This document shows positions 19,236-29,564 of a stretch of DNA of 63,015 bases, in pieces (the first letter of the stretch is position 1; every line of letters begins with the position of its first letter). The DNA comes from a bacterium (GTDB lineage: Bacteria > BMS3Abin14), in assembly GCA_029210965.1 (NCBI GenBank), contig JARGFZ010000002.1, positions 1-63,015 of the forward strand, read 5' to 3'. Made by a program: the position numbers and the translations under genes. The notes beneath the pieces are model-generated. The model searched no databases. It saw nothing but the letters and a program-made list of their open reading frames with translations, and had not been told where the DNA came from.

Positions 19236-19260
19236 ATAACGGCCCATGGCCGTTATTCAC
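19232..19260 (-). terminator. perfect 13-bp palindrome overlapping the rho stop
   Basis: GTGAATAACGGCC and GGCCGTTATTCAC are perfectly complementary with a 3-nt loop. The stem begins within the last two codons and stop of rho (Ser-Glu-TAA). No T-tract follows, so it is a stable 3' hairpin rather than a proven intrinsic terminator. Confidence 0.5.
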
Positions 19261-20506
19261 TCATCATGTCAAAGAATTCCTGGTTATTCTTGGTCCCATT
19301 GAGCTTATCCAGCAGGAATTCAAGGCTGTCCACAACGCTCATGGAAGCGAGAACCTTGTGCAGGATCCAGATGCGGTTGAGCTCTTCTTCAGAAACAATA
19401 TGCTCCTCTTTCCGGGTTCCGGATTTGCTGACGTCGATGGCGGGATATATCCGCTTTTCCACCGGCCTGCGGTCCAGGTGAAGCTCCATGTTCCCGGTTC
19501 CCTTGAACTCCTCAAAGATCACCTCGTCCATTCGGCTCCCCGTGTCAACAAGTGCCGTTGCGATGATCGTCAGGCTGCCCCCTTCTTCTATGTTCCTTGC
19601 AGCTCCGAAGAACCGCTTGGGCCGATGCAGGGCGTTGGAATCCACGCCGCCTGAAAGGACCTTTCCGCTGGGAGGCTGAACTGTGTTATAGGCTCGGGCG
19701 AGGCGGGTTATGCTGTCCAGGAGTACAACAACGTCCTTTCCATGCTCTACCAGGCGCTTGGCCTTTTCTATGACCATCTCCGAAACCTGCACATGGCGCG
19801 TGGCCGGTTCGTCAAAGGTGGAGGAGACCACTTCACCGTTCACCGATCTGAGCATATCGGTAACCTCCTCCGGCCGCTCATCGATGAGAAGAACGATCAG
19901 GAAGATTTCAGGATGGTTCTCGCTGATGCTGTTGGCGATGCTCTGCAGGAGCATCGTTTTGCCGGTCCTGGGCGGGGCAACGATGAGACCGCGCTGTCCC
20001 TTGCCTATAGGCGTTATGAGATCCATGATGCGCATGGAAAAATTTCTCGGATCCTTGGGCTCCAGGTGGATCCTCTCGTCAGGATGAAGAGGTGTCAGGT
20101 TGTCGAACAGGATCTTGTCTTTGGCTGCCTCGGGGGACTCAAAGTTGAGACCCTCCACCTTGAGGAGAGCAAAATACCGCTCGCCCTCTTTGGGCGGACG
20201 TATCTCGCCAGTAACAGTATCCCCCGTGCGCATGACGAAACGCCTGATCTGGGATGGTGAGACGTAGATATCGTCCGGTCCGGGCAGGTAGTTGGAGTCC
20301 GGTGACCGCAAAAATCCGAATCCGTCCGGGAGGATCTCCAGGACCCCGCTTCCGTAGATCGATTTGTTCTTCTCGGCCTGGGCCTGCAGCATGGCGAAGA
20401 TCAGATCCTGCTTGCGCATACCGCTGACACCCTCGATCTTGAACTCCTTGGTAGCCAGTTTGGTCAGCTCACCGATGGACATTTCCTTTAGTTCAGTCAG
20501 ATCCAT
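19253..20506 (-). CDS. rho: transcription termination factor Rho
   Basis: 417 aa, standard length. Rho_N helical domain (1-45), RNA-binding cold-shock-like domain with [18 protein letters not shown] (about 60-125), then the RecA-like ATPase with Walker A PPRTGKT, Walker B VVLLDSI and the Q/R loops through [16 protein letters not shown]. It unwinds RNA from stalled elongation complexes. Clear ATG start. The upstream gap of over 350 bp is long enough for the leader-based autoregulation known for rho in other bacteria; that is inference. Confidence 0.98.
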   Translation of the reverse strand: MDLTELKEMSIGELTKLATKEFKIEGVSGMRKQDLIFAMLQAQAEKNKSIYGSGVLEILPDGFGFLRSPDSNYLPGPDDIYVSPSQIRRFVMRTGDTVTGEIRPPKEGERYFALLKVEGLNFESPEAAKDKILFDNLTPLHPDERIHLEPKDPRNFSMRIMDLITPIGKGQRGLIVAPPRTGKTMLLQSIANSISENHPEIFLIVLLIDERPEEVTDMLRSVNGEVVSSTFDEPATRHVQVSEMVIEKAKRLVEHGKDVVVLLDSITRLARAYNTVQPPSGKVLSGGVDSNALHRPKRFFGAARNIEEGGSLTIIATALVDTGSRMDEVIFEEFKGTGNMELHLDRRPVEKRIYPAIDVSKSGTRKEEHIVSEEELNRIWILHKVLASMSVVDSLEFLLDKLNGTKNNQEFFDMMSE

Positions 20507-20872
20507 ATTATCCTTAGCTCCTTGTGCTCCCTGTTTGTTACGGCCTCTCCCAAAGCCGATAAAAAATCAAGCATCCACCGGATTATTTACGGTGTTGTTC
20601 GGGCAGGTAAATGCTTTGGTATTTCCGGGTGATTAACATGAGGGCTATTTCCAGGTTTTTCCAGGGCAACCGTTTCAGGACGGGATATCGCAGATAACCT
20701 CGGGAATTTTACGGAATACCTTTCATTGGCCGGGTGTTGGCCGCAGGTTCCTTTGCGGCAGATGATTATATGTACTTAACGTCAAGGGCTAGCGTTGTCA
20801 ACCCCTTATTGCGGCTTAAACAGCTTGCGATATTACTATATTCACACTGCGATGGGAACATCTCCCCGCCGA
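20507..20872. other. gene-free gap between the GGDEF gene and rho
   Basis: 366 bp with no supported gene. On the minus strand a TATAAT (about 20765-20770) lies downstream of TTGACA (20795-20800), but the 24-bp spacing is too long for a standard sigma70 promoter. A second TTGACG is too close. Any promoter for rho should lie here, but I cannot fix it. Confidence 0.4.
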
Positions 20873-21853
20873 TTATCTGATTTGACAGGAGTTGGCGCCC
20901 ATCCTTCGTGCCTCCAGCAAGGCACCCTCCACTCTCTCAATAAGCGTTTTTTCCTCCTCCCCTGCACGATAAACGGAAAGACCGATGCTCAGGTTGAGGT
21001 CCGAACTTCCCCCTGATGACAGGATTCCGAAAGACTTGATGATCCGCTCTGCCAGGCTTTTCGCGGCTTGCTCATCATCACCGACCAGGAGAACATACCA
21101 CTTGGCCCCCACTCGGCAGGGGACATCCAGCTTGCCCAACTGGCTGTTGATGGCCTCGGAAACCTCCACCAGGAGATCATCCCCCTTGACGTGTCCGTAC
21201 ATGGTATTGAACTCTTTGAACCGGTTGAGGTTTATCATCATCATGGCAACGCAGGATTTCAGTTTTTCGGCGCGCATGATCTCCCTGTGGAGCTCCTCAT
21301 GCCAGAACTTGAAACTGAACAGTCCTGTAAGGGGGTCGATGTTGGTCATGGAAAAGACCTTGTCGTCCAGGCTTCCGTGATCCAGGATCAAGGTGCAAAG
21401 CCTGGCCATGTCGGTCAGCCTCTTACGCAATTCTTCATCGACCACGACCTCTTCACCCCAGGAAAGATAGAAAAGGCCCGCCGGCTTGCCCCTGATAGAA
21501 AGGGGAAGCGCTAAAAGAGTATTGAAGTCATGCTGAAAGATATATCCGTCCGTGTTTTTTCTGCTGTCATTTCTTGCAATCAGGATAGGTTCCCAGTGGG
21601 TCGCCATTTCCTTCACCAGGCCCTGGAAGGGGCTGGTATGGAATTTTTTCAGAAATTCGTAACCCCACCCCCTTGCCGTCACAACTTTGAAGGACTCGGC
21701 CCGGGCGTCCACCAGGATGATGGCAGCTGCCAGACATTTAAATGAGTCCTGAATCCCCTGGAGTGCGAAACCCAGGGTCTTCTCGCTGTTGGAGGTGGTG
21801 TTCACCTTTTCGAGGATAGCCCGGATCAGGTCCAGTTCGCTTTGTGAATCCAC
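20873..21853 (-). CDS. GAF-like sensor with degenerate GGDEF domain
   Basis: 326 aa. Residues ~15-170 look like a GAF sensor (LALPLSIRGKPAGLFYLSW). A GGDEF fold follows, with DPLTGLFSFKFWHEEL and YGHVKGDDLL. The active-site motif reads GAKWY at 249-253 instead of GGDEF, so diguanylate cyclase activity is unlikely; it may bind GTP or act as a scaffold. No signal peptide or membrane segment. GTG start 21851-21853 with AAGGAGG seven bases upstream. Downstream it is separated from rho by 366 bp. Confidence 0.85.
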   Translation of the reverse strand: MDSQSELDLIRAILEKVNTTSNSEKTLGFALQGIQDSFKCLAAAIILVDARAESFKVVTARGWGYEFLKKFHTSPFQGLVKEMATHWEPILIARNDSRKNTDGYIFQHDFNTLLALPLSIRGKPAGLFYLSWGEEVVVDEELRKRLTDMARLCTLILDHGSLDDKVFSMTNIDPLTGLFSFKFWHEELHREIMRAEKLKSCVAMMMINLNRFKEFNTMYGHVKGDDLLVEVSEAINSQLGKLDVPCRVGAKWYVLLVGDDEQAAKSLAERIIKSFGILSSGGSSDLNLSIGLSVYRAGEEEKTLIERVEGALLEARRMGANSCQIR

Positions 21854-21963
21854 GGCCCGCCTCCTTTCCCGAATATGAGAAAGTTCGCCGGAAGCCAGGT
21901 GGGCGTCTCCGGCAAGTCCAAGTCCCTGAACTCAATTATACCAGAAACAGGTGACACGAGGTT

Positions 21964-22563
21964 CTATTTGCCCGTTATTGCCTTGTAGATCTTCCTTACC
22001 TGCCCGGCGGTGAGATCCCGCTCCCCTGCATTATTTACGATCCAGGTGGCTATATTTTCCCTGGCCGCATGGCCAGCCTGGCTGGCCATGCGGGATACCG
22101 CCTCATCACTGCTGTATCTGCCGGAATCAACGAGCCTTGAAATTCGCACCTGATCCGGCGCAGTGACCAGCACAACTCCACTGTAGTCCCTGGAGCGCCC
22201 CCCCTCTGCAAGAAGGGGGATCTCCACCACCACCACAGCTTCCGCATTTTGGCGGCAAATACGATCAACAAGTTCTTTTTCGGCAGCCCTGATCAAAGGG
22301 TGGAGGATCGCCTCCAGGGTGGATCGTGCCTGGGGGTCGTCAAAGACTTTCTGCGCCATCTGCCTGCGGCGAAGACGGCCTTCACTGTCAAAAAACTCTG
22401 AACCGAACTCCTCTTCCAGAAGCCGTGCTCCCTCGGACCCCGGCGTGACAACTTGCCTGGCAAGTTCGTCAGCATCGATGCCAAAGGCCCCCATCTCCTC
22501 GAACATCTGCCGGACCGTCGACTTGCCGGAACCGATACCGCCTGTGATCGCGATCACGGGCAT
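21964..22563 (-). CDS. coaE: dephospho-CoA kinase CoaE
   Basis: 199 aa. P-loop AITGGIGSGKST at 5-16, then FGIDADELARQVV and LEAILHPLIR, the CoA-binding family signature. It phosphorylates dephospho-CoA, the last step of CoA synthesis. ATG start; divergent from bioY, with the 185-bp gap filled by heptads. Confidence 0.96.
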   Translation of the reverse strand: MPVIAITGGIGSGKSTVRQMFEEMGAFGIDADELARQVVTPGSEGARLLEEEFGSEFFDSEGRLRRRQMAQKVFDDPQARSTLEAILHPLIRAAEKELVDRICRQNAEAVVVVEIPLLAEGGRSRDYSGVVLVTAPDQVRISRLVDSGRYSSDEAVSRMASQAGHAARENIATWIVNNAGERDLTAGQVRKIYKAITGK

Positions 22564-22587
22564 TGAAAAGCCTTTGGCCCGTCAGAA

Positions 22588-22669
22588 TGGGGAAGGAGGA
22601 AGGAGGAAGGGGGAGGCAAGGCCTCAGAAGAACCTTTCCAATTTCCACTTTCAGCTTTCCACTTCACAA
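22588..22669. repeat. heptad arrays between coaE and bioY
   Basis: 22588-22615 reads GGGGAAG, GAGGAAG, GAGGAAG, GGGGAGG. 22635-22669 reads TTTCCAA, TTTCCAC, TTTCAGC, TTTCCAC, TTCACAA. Both have period 7 and are complementary in character (GGAAR/YTTCC). Confidence 0.55.
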
Positions 22670-22748
22670 TATTTTTCCTTCTGGACTCCATGACATATCT
22701 ATACTAGATTACCAGACCACCTCTTTGCAATCTTATCAGGGGAATCGG

Positions 22749-23315
22749 ATGCACCAGTCCAGAACAAGGAACATCGTGCTTATTTCTTTAACTGTGGCCC
22801 TGACCACGGCCGGGGCGTATCTGAGAATTCCTGTGGGTCCGGTACCCATAAGCCTTCAGACCCTCTTTGTTTTCCTTTCAGGAGCCCTGCTGGGACCCTG
22901 GCTCGGGGCTGTCGCCATGGGTTCCTACATCATACTCGGGCTCATCGGGCTGCCGCTTTTCACAGGGGGAGGAGGGCCGCAATACATTTTCTCCCCCACC
23001 TTCGGGTTTCTGCTTTCCTTTCCTGTAAGCGCCATGGCCGTTGGGTTGATCCTCAAGGCCCCGGAGGGTGTTCAAAGCCGGAGTATGGGCCGAAAGCTGC
23101 TTGCCGTAACCATTGGAGCCGGGGTTGTCTATCTGGTGGGGGTTCCCTGGCTGGGACTGAACCTGTACCTGGTACAAGGGAAAAAGGTCAGCGCCCAGGC
23201 CCTTCTTATGATGGGAATGGTTCCTTTTTTGCCAGGGGACATTCTCAAGATATTCCTTTCCGCGTGGTTCATCGGACCTGTTGGAAGAACCCTCAACCAG
23301 ATCCGGAACCGATAA
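22749..23315 (+). CDS. bioY: biotin transporter BioY (ECF substrate-binding component)
   Basis: 188 aa, five to six hydrophobic helices. Family motifs: ALTTAGAYLRIPVGPVPISL, QTLFVFLSGALLG, and GLIGLPLFTGGGGPQYIFSP ahead of TFGFLLSFP. It binds biotin in the inner membrane; the energising BioM/BioN or EcfAT partners are not in this window. The start ATG 22749 follows AGGGGAAT; an in-frame reading to 22563 would be mostly repeat DNA. The 3' end overlaps the converging PNP gene by about 23 bp. Confidence 0.93.
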   Translation: MHQSRTRNIVLISLTVALTTAGAYLRIPVGPVPISLQTLFVFLSGALLGPWLGAVAMGSYIILGLIGLPLFTGGGGPQYIFSPTFGFLLSFPVSAMAVGLILKAPEGVQSRSMGRKLLAVTIGAGVVYLVGVPWLGLNLYLVQGKKVSAQALLMMGMVPFLPGDILKIFLSAWFIGPVGRTLNQIRNR

Positions 23316-24069
23316 GGGCTGAAACAGGCTGCCAGAAACTTTCCACCGCTCCCCCAATCACTTCAAGCACCTCGTCGTGGGTCGTCCCCTGCCTCCCTGC
23401 CCGGTTAGCCACCACTGCCACACCAACACACCGCACTTTGGTGCCAGCCAGGGCAAGGGCCTCTAATACGGTCGACATGCATACGATATCTGCTCCCATG
23501 GTTTCCAGAACCCTCACCTCTGCGGGAGTTTCATAGGAAGGTCCCTTCACACCGGCCAGAACCCCCTGCTTGAAACCCCGTTCCCTCAGAAACCTTAAAT
23601 GTTGGCGATCGTACAGGCCGGACACATCCGGGAACCGTCCAGCCCCCCTGTGTGGATCCTCTCCTGTGAGGTTGAGCTGGTCCTTGACCACAACCCCGTC
23701 CCCGGGTGCAAGGTCCTGATACACAGACCCCACGGCGGTCGTCAGCACCATGCCGGTGATTCCCATTGATTCCATTATGCGTACCGGTTCCACTGTCTGT
23801 ATCGCCGAAAACCCCTCGTAGAGATGCAGGCGCCCAACAGCTACCACAACAGGTTTTCCACCCACCCGGCCAGCCGTAAAGTAACCGGTGTGGCCTGGAG
23901 CTGTTGCCGGGGGCACACCGTCAACATCCCCGAAGGGCACCTTTTCCCCTGGTGACAGGTGATCCACCCAGACATCGAAACCGCTTCCCAGTACCATCCC
24001 CCACTCAGGCCCGGGATCACCCCCCGCGCCGGCGCCAAAAAGCAGTTCTTTCAACTCTTCCCTGTTCAC
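23293..24069 (-). CDS. purine nucleoside phosphorylase (trimeric PNP family)
   Basis: 258 aa. Phosphate-site MVLGSGFD, GRLHLYEG, TTAVGSV, the ribose/base-site GPSYETPAEVR, MSTVLEALAL and the base-binding Asn in NRAGRQGTTHDEV. It phosphorolyses inosine/guanosine (or a relative such as MTA) in purine salvage. The Pro usual in MSTVPE is Leu here. Start GTG overlaps the preceding small gene's stop (GTGA). Substrate preference cannot be read from sequence. Confidence 0.92.
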   Translation of the reverse strand: MNREELKELLFGAGAGGDPGPEWGMVLGSGFDVWVDHLSPGEKVPFGDVDGVPPATAPGHTGYFTAGRVGGKPVVVAVGRLHLYEGFSAIQTVEPVRIMESMGITGMVLTTAVGSVYQDLAPGDGVVVKDQLNLTGEDPHRGAGRFPDVSGLYDRQHLRFLRERGFKQGVLAGVKGPSYETPAEVRVLETMGADIVCMSTVLEALALAGTKVRCVGVAVVANRAGRQGTTHDEVLEVIGGAVESFWQPVSALIGSGSG

Positions 24070-24329
24070 AACCGCGGTCTCCTCGTATAGGCTCCGTCAA
24101 AAAAGGTGTCATCGAAGAAATGATAGATCTCGGCGAGAAATCCCGTGTAGTAGTTCACGAGTATGAGAAAAATCAATGATACCACAATAGCGCAATAGAA
24201 GATGACGATGGCCTCCCCCCGGCTGGCCTCAATGCGCGGGGCCAGGAAGCGGGTGATGAAGAACCATACCAGCGTCCCGAGGAAGACGAGGTATCCTATA
24301 AAGAACCCGAAGGTCATGAAATACAGCAT
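24066..24329 (-). CDS. small two-helix membrane protein, unknown function
   Basis: 87 aa. Two hydrophobic segments (about 3-28 and 41-62: YLVFLGTLVWFFITRFL and IVIFYCAIVVSLIFLILVN) separated by a short charged loop (PRIEASRGEA), and an aromatic/acidic tail. Not recognised. It overlaps the PNP start by 4 bp, so it is co-translated with it; that supports a real gene. Confidence 0.7.
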   Translation of the reverse strand: MLYFMTFGFFIGYLVFLGTLVWFFITRFLAPRIEASRGEAIVIFYCAIVVSLIFLILVNYYTGFLAEIYHFFDDTFFDGAYTRRPRL

Positions 24330-24360
24330 GGCTTAAGAGCTTATTCTCCCTGTCAAAAGT

Positions 24361-24510
24361 TGATGACTTCGCAAAAAGTCATCAACGCGCCCCGAGGGGG
24401 GCGCCCGGATCAATGACTGTCGATATAAGCCATTGATCCGTGAGGAAAGTGAAAACCGCGCTTTTCACTTTCCGAGGAGCAAAAAGCCGATAACGGACTT
24501 TTTGCGACCC
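24361..24510 (-). repeat. copy 1 (inverted, diverged) of the ~160-bp structured repeat
   Basis: Opposite orientation to the other three copies. Keeps the outer stem pair (CGCAAAAAGTC near 24370; GACTTTTTGCG near 24497). Also the GC hairpin GCGCCCC/GGGGCGC, the stem GGATCAATG/CATTGATCC and the stem GGAAAGTGAAAA/TTTTCACTTTCC. The last two differ from the other copies by paired changes that preserve base pairing. Confidence 0.8.
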
Positions 24511-24606
24511 TGCCAAAGTTGTTCACAAGTGAATGGGTTTTCAACTTGTCAGGATATGAGAATAGGGAGAGGGAAGCAAGTGCGGAAGTAATGAGTGAAG
24601 TGCTGA

Positions 24607-24669
24607 AGTACCCAGTACCCAGTACCCAGTACCCAGGAGCCAGGAGTCAGCACACAGCACGCAGAATGG
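24607..24669. repeat. heptad array AGTACCC
   Basis: Nine 7-bp units in one register: AGTACCC four times, AGGAGCC, AGGAGTC, AGCACAC, AGCACGC, AGAATGG, in the gap before tRNA-Pro. The rest of 24511-24761 contains no gene I can support. Confidence 0.7.
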
Positions 24670-24761
24670 AAGGCGAAGTTTGTCTAAAAGCGGGAATAAT
24701 CAACTTATCGCAGCGCAATCGGCTGAAGGCTGTTACACGGGTTGACGTTTTTTGATTTTCC

Positions 24762-24859
24762 CAGACACTAGACCCTAGACACCGGACACTGTGTTTTAGA
24801 TTCCCTCTCTACACCCTGCACTCTACACTCTGGACTTTGGACTTTGGACTTTGGACCAG
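24762..24859. repeat. 14-unit heptad array
   Basis: Fourteen consecutive 7-bp units without a slip of register, drifting in sequence: CAGACAC, TAGACCC, TAGACAC, CGGACAC, ... GCACTCT, ACACTCT, GGACTTT three times. Downstream side of tRNA-Pro; a related array (TCTAGAC/ACTAGAC) lies on its upstream side at 25094-25128. Confidence 0.7.
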
Positions 24860-24866
24860 AAAACAT

Positions 24867-24892
24867 AAAAAAAGTCCGGCAGTAAGCCGGAC
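24867..24892 (-). terminator. intrinsic terminator of tRNA-Pro
   Basis: On the minus strand GTCCGGC-TTACT-GCCGGAC is followed directly by seven T residues, 12 bp after the tRNA CCA end. Textbook Rho-independent terminator. Confidence 0.85.
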
Positions 24893-24903
24893 CCTTTGTT
24901 TTC

Positions 24904-24980
24904 TGGTCGGGATGGCGAGATTTGAACTCGCGGCCTCATGGTCCCGAACCATGCGCGCTACCAAGCTGCGCCACATCCCG
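24904..24980 (-). tRNA. tRNA-Pro (anticodon CGG)
   Basis: 77 nt including an encoded CCA. Acceptor CGGGATG pairs with CATCCCG. The anticodon stem CATGG/CCATG encloses loop TTCGGGA, giving anticodon CGG (reads CCG). The T-arm GAGTTCAAATCTC is canonical. Promoter and terminator flank it closely, so it is a single-gene unit. Confidence 0.96.
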
Positions 24981-24986
24981 GAAGTT

Positions 24987-25042
24987 GCGTATTATAAACA
25001 CCAAACTATAAAAGTCAAAAATTTCCGGTGTTTATAATACGC
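24987..25042. promoter_or_regulatory. tRNA-Pro promoter inside a perfect 16-bp inverted repeat
   Basis: Minus-strand promoter: -35 TTGACT (25013-25018), 16-bp spacer, -10 TATAAT (24991-24996), about 10 bp before the tRNA. GCGTATTATAAACACC at 24987-25002 is repeated as its exact reverse complement at 25027-25042, so the -10 hexamer is also present facing the other way. The -35 sits in the 24-bp loop. Confidence 0.75.
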
Positions 25043-25043
25043 T

Positions 25044-25128
25044 GTGTCTGGATTCTGTTGTCTGGTGTCTGGCGCTACAAGCCCTTTGCTTTTTCTAGAC
25101 TCTAGAAGCTAGACACTAGACACTTTTC
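25044..25128. repeat. two heptad arrays upstream of tRNA-Pro
   Basis: 25044-25078: GTGTCTG, GATTCTG, TTGTCTG, GTGTCTG. 25094-25128: TCTAGAC, TCTAGAA, GCTAGAC, ACTAGAC. The units are partly complementary (GTCTNG versus CTAGAC). Confidence 0.6.
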
Positions 25129-25145
25129 AAGTTGCCCTTCATGAG

Positions 25146-25168
25146 GACGCCCCGCTTAACGGGGCGCC
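25146..25168 (-). terminator. GC-rich hairpin after atpC
   Basis: Minus-strand GGCGCCCCG-TTAA-GCGGGGCG hairpin about 30 bp beyond the atpC stop, without a strong T-tract (TCCTC follows). Likely 3' end of the atp operon. A partial heptad array (25175-25195) lies between. Confidence 0.5.
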
Positions 25169-25195
25169 TTATCATTTGAGATCTGGGATCTGCGA

Positions 25196-25612
25196 TTATT
25201 TTTTCCCTGCAACTTGAACACGTATTATCGCCTTCTCCAGTCTCACCTTGGCCTCCTCGTACTCAGTGTCTTCCTTGCCTGAGGTGAGGATCTTCTCGGC
25301 TGCCTCCCGGGCGGTCTGGGCCCGGCTCAGGTCGATCTCGGTGGCCTTTTCAGCTGTTTCGGCCAGGACCTTGACGTTATCACTTGTAACTTCGACATAT
25401 CCCCACGAAACGGCCAGATGCTCTTCGGCATTGCCTTTTTTATAGGTGAGCACCCCCACCTTCAGGGCCGTGAGAAAGGGAATGTGGCCGTGCAGGACAC
25501 CGAACTCGCCCTCTATCCCGGGCAGTACCACCTCGTCCACCTCTTCGGAAACAACGATCCTTTCAGGTGTGACGATCTCCAGTCTTATTTTATCTGTGCT
25601 TACATCTGCCAT
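25196..25612 (-). CDS. atpC: ATP synthase F1 epsilon subunit
   Basis: 138 aa. N-terminal beta-sandwich (IRLEIVTPERIVVSEEVDEV ..., PGIEGEFGVLHGHIPFLTAL) and a C-terminal two-helix domain (about 90-135). It links gamma to the c-ring and can inhibit ATP hydrolysis. Last gene of the operon, 13 bp after atpD. Confidence 0.96.
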   Translation of the reverse strand: MADVSTDKIRLEIVTPERIVVSEEVDEVVLPGIEGEFGVLHGHIPFLTALKVGVLTYKKGNAEEHLAVSWGYVEVTSDNVKVLAETAEKATEIDLSRAQTAREAAEKILTSGKEDTEYEEAKVRLEKAIIRVQVAGKK

Positions 25613-25625
25613 AGTTTATTTCCGA

Positions 25626-27041
<1,416 letters not shown>

Positions 27042-27120
27042 TTAACTGTCCCCCTTGATGAGGTATTTAGTAGTTTGCCCTATAGATTCCGCGCTTCGAA
27101 ACCCTTTCGCTCCGAACCGT

Positions 27121-27978
27121 CTACTTCATCGCTTCCTTGCCGCTGACAACCTCGATGAGCTCTGTCGTGATTGCGGCCTGCCTGGTCCTGTTGTATATGA
27201 GGGTGAGCTTTTCGATCATTTCCCCGGCGTTCCTGGAGGCCGACTCCATGGCGGTCATCCGGGCGCCGTGCTCACTGGCCACAGATTCGAGGAAGACACG
27301 GTAGACCTGCACGTTGATGTGCCTCGGCAGCAGCTGTTCCAGAAGTACGTCCTCGGAAGGCTCGAAAGTGTACTCCACCGGGTAGTAATCCTCGGAAATT
27401 TCCATGGGCTTTATGGGCAGGAGCTGTTCCACGATCACTGTCTGCTGCATAGCTGATTTAAACTCGTTGTACACCATGTAGGCCTGATCGAGCTCCCCGG
27501 AAAGGTAGTGTTCCACCACATCGTCTCCCACAGCAATGGCGTGGGGGAAGGATATATCGGAAAGGATGTTCAGGGACACCTTCCGGATGTTGTAATCCCG
27601 TCGTTTGAAGTAATCGTTGGCTTTTCGTCCCACCAGGTGGAGGGTGAACTCCCAGTCCGGGTGCTGCCGCATGAACCGCTCGGCCTGCCTGATGATGTTG
27701 GAGTTAAAAGCTCCGCACAGGCCCCTGTCGGAGGTCACCACGATGAGGTCCACCTTTTCAGGCTCCCTGGTATGGAGCAACGGGTGGGCCTGAGGGTTCG
27801 TCCTCAGTGCGAGGCTCGACAACACCTCAAGCATCTTGTGAGCGTAGGGGCGGTTCGCGAGGATGGCAGCCTGGGCCCTGCGCAGTCTCGAAGTCGCGAC
27901 CATTTTCATGGCTTTGGTGATCTGCTCGGTGTTCTGCACCGAGGTGATGCGTCGTTTAATCTCCCGTAAGGTGCCCAT
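27121..27978 (-). CDS. atpG: ATP synthase F1 gamma subunit
   Basis: 285 aa. Terminal coiled-coil helices (REIKRRITSVQNTEQITKAM at the start; LIYNRTRQAAITTELIEVVSG at the end) and a central Rossmann-like domain with TSDRGLCGAFN. It is the rotor shaft connecting F1 to the c-ring. The operon order alpha-gamma-beta-epsilon is standard. Confidence 0.97.
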   Translation of the reverse strand: MGTLREIKRRITSVQNTEQITKAMKMVATSRLRRAQAAILANRPYAHKMLEVLSSLALRTNPQAHPLLHTREPEKVDLIVVTSDRGLCGAFNSNIIRQAERFMRQHPDWEFTLHLVGRKANDYFKRRDYNIRKVSLNILSDISFPHAIAVGDDVVEHYLSGELDQAYMVYNEFKSAMQQTVIVEQLLPIKPMEISEDYYPVEYTFEPSEDVLLEQLLPRHINVQVYRVFLESVASEHGARMTAMESASRNAGEMIEKLTLIYNRTRQAAITTELIEVVSGKEAMK

Positions 27979-28040
27979 AAAAGGTCTCTGCTCTCCTTAA
28001 AGTCCCTTAAATCCCCCTTCGGTCCGAGGGCCAGGAAGGC

Positions 28041-29558
28041 TTATTCGTAAACGAACTCCGATTTGAAAGCTGCCAGAGCGTCCTCGAGGCTGGCTTTGAT
28101 CTCATCGGTAATTTCCTTCTTTTCGGCCAGGTCCTTTACGAGATCCGAGAACCTGTTGTCCATGAAGTGGTAGATCTCTTCTTCGTATTTGCCGAGGGCC
28201 GCCACCGGATAGTCGTCGAGGTGTCCGTTTGTGGCCGCGTAGATAAGAATGGCCTGCTTCTCCACCGGCAGGGGCACGAACTGGCCCTGCTTGAGGATCT
28301 CAACCAGCCTCTCACCTCTGGACAGCTGCATCTGGGTAGCCTTGTCCAGGTCCGATCCGAACTGGGCGAAAGCTGCCATCTCCCGAAACTGGGCGAGCTC
28401 GAGGCGCAGTCTTCCCGCAACCTGTCGCATAGCCCTGACCTGGGCGGACCCACCGACCCTGGAAACCGAAATGCCTACGTTGATGGCGGGCCGTATACCT
28501 GAATAAAACAGATCCGACTCCAGAAAGATCTGCCCGTCGGTGATGGAGATCACGTTGGTGGGGATATAGGCCGAGACGTCGCCTGCCTGGGTTTCGATGA
28601 TAGGCAGGGCCGTCAGGGAACCACCCCCCTCGGCGTCACTCAACTTGGCGGCGCGCTCGAGAAGCCTCGAATGAAGATAGAAAACGTCTCCAGGATAAGC
28701 TTCGCGTCCCGGTGGGCGCCTGAGGAGAAGGGAAAGCTGCCTGTAAGCTGCAGCGTGCTTTGAAAGGTCATCGTAAACCACCAGGGCGTGCTGGCCGTTG
28801 TCCCGGAAGTGCTCGCCCATGGCGCACCCTGCGAAAGGCGCAAGGAAGAGCAGGGGAGCCGGGTTGCTGGCGGATGCGCTGACAACGATGGTGTATTCCA
28901 TGGCCCCGTTTTCCTCGAGGTCCCTGACCACCCTGGCAACAGTAGACTCCTTCTGCCCCACAGCGACGTAGATACAGATAACGGGATCGTCTGCGTGCTG
29001 CTGGTTGATGATCGTGTCGATAGCCACAGCCGTTTTCCCGGTCTGGCGGTCGCCGATGATAAGCTCCCGCTGACCGCGGCCAATGGGTATCATGGAGTCC
29101 ACAGATTTAAGTCCCGTCTGAAGGGGCTCCTTAACAGGCTGTCTCTTCACGATGCCGGGAGCGATGACCTCCACCAGGCGGGTACCTTCCGACTCGATGG
29201 GGCCCTTCCCGTCAATGGGCTGGCCCAGAGCGTTAACCACCCGGCCAAGCAGCCCTTTGCCCACGGGCACCTCAACGATGCGCCCGGTGCGCTTGACGAT
29301 ATCCCCTTCCTTGATGAGCTGGTACTCACCCAGAAGAACGATACCCACATTGTCCTCTTCGAGGTTGAGGATCATTCCGAAAACCTCGCCCGGCAGCTCC
29401 ACAAGCTCTCCGGCCATGGCGTTCTCAAGACCGTGAACACGGGCGATACCATCGCCTGTGGACAACACAATGCCCGTTTCCTTGACATCAATGGTCTTTT
29501 CGAAACCCTCTATCTGTTTTTTAATTATCTCGGTGATCTCTTCAGCTCTAATCTGCAT
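28041..29558 (-). CDS. atpA: ATP synthase F1 alpha subunit
   Basis: 505 aa, normal length. P-loop [11 protein letters not shown], arginine-finger region [16 protein letters not shown]. The N-terminus begins [20 protein letters not shown]. It carries the non-catalytic nucleotide sites and completes the catalytic interface. It overlaps no neighbour and begins 7 bp after the atpH stop. Confidence 0.98.
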   Translation of the reverse strand: MQIRAEEITEIIKKQIEGFEKTIDVKETGIVLSTGDGIARVHGLENAMAGELVELPGEVFGMILNLEEDNVGIVLLGEYQLIKEGDIVKRTGRIVEVPVGKGLLGRVVNALGQPIDGKGPIESEGTRLVEVIAPGIVKRQPVKEPLQTGLKSVDSMIPIGRGQRELIIGDRQTGKTAVAIDTIINQQHADDPVICIYVAVGQKESTVARVVRDLEENGAMEYTIVVSASASNPAPLLFLAPFAGCAMGEHFRDNGQHALVVYDDLSKHAAAYRQLSLLLRRPPGREAYPGDVFYLHSRLLERAAKLSDAEGGGSLTALPIIETQAGDVSAYIPTNVISITDGQIFLESDLFYSGIRPAINVGISVSRVGGSAQVRAMRQVAGRLRLELAQFREMAAFAQFGSDLDKATQMQLSRGERLVEILKQGQFVPLPVEKQAILIYAATNGHLDDYPVAALGKYEEEIYHFMDNRFSDLVKDLAEKKEITDEIKASLEDALAAFKSEFVYE

Positions 29559-29564
29559 CGCGAC

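Noticed and set aside
20760-20800. Strong-looking rho promoter (TTGACA ... TATAAT)
   Set aside because: Spacing of 24 bp is far from the 16-18 bp needed, so it is mentioned only as part of the gap.
22563-22748. Longer N-terminus for BioY
   Set aside because: The extra 62 residues are translated heptad repeat; BioY family homology begins at the chosen ATG.
24601-24670. CRISPR-like short repeats
   Set aside because: Units are 7 bp with no spacers of constant length, and no cas genes are in the window; they belong to the heptad texture.
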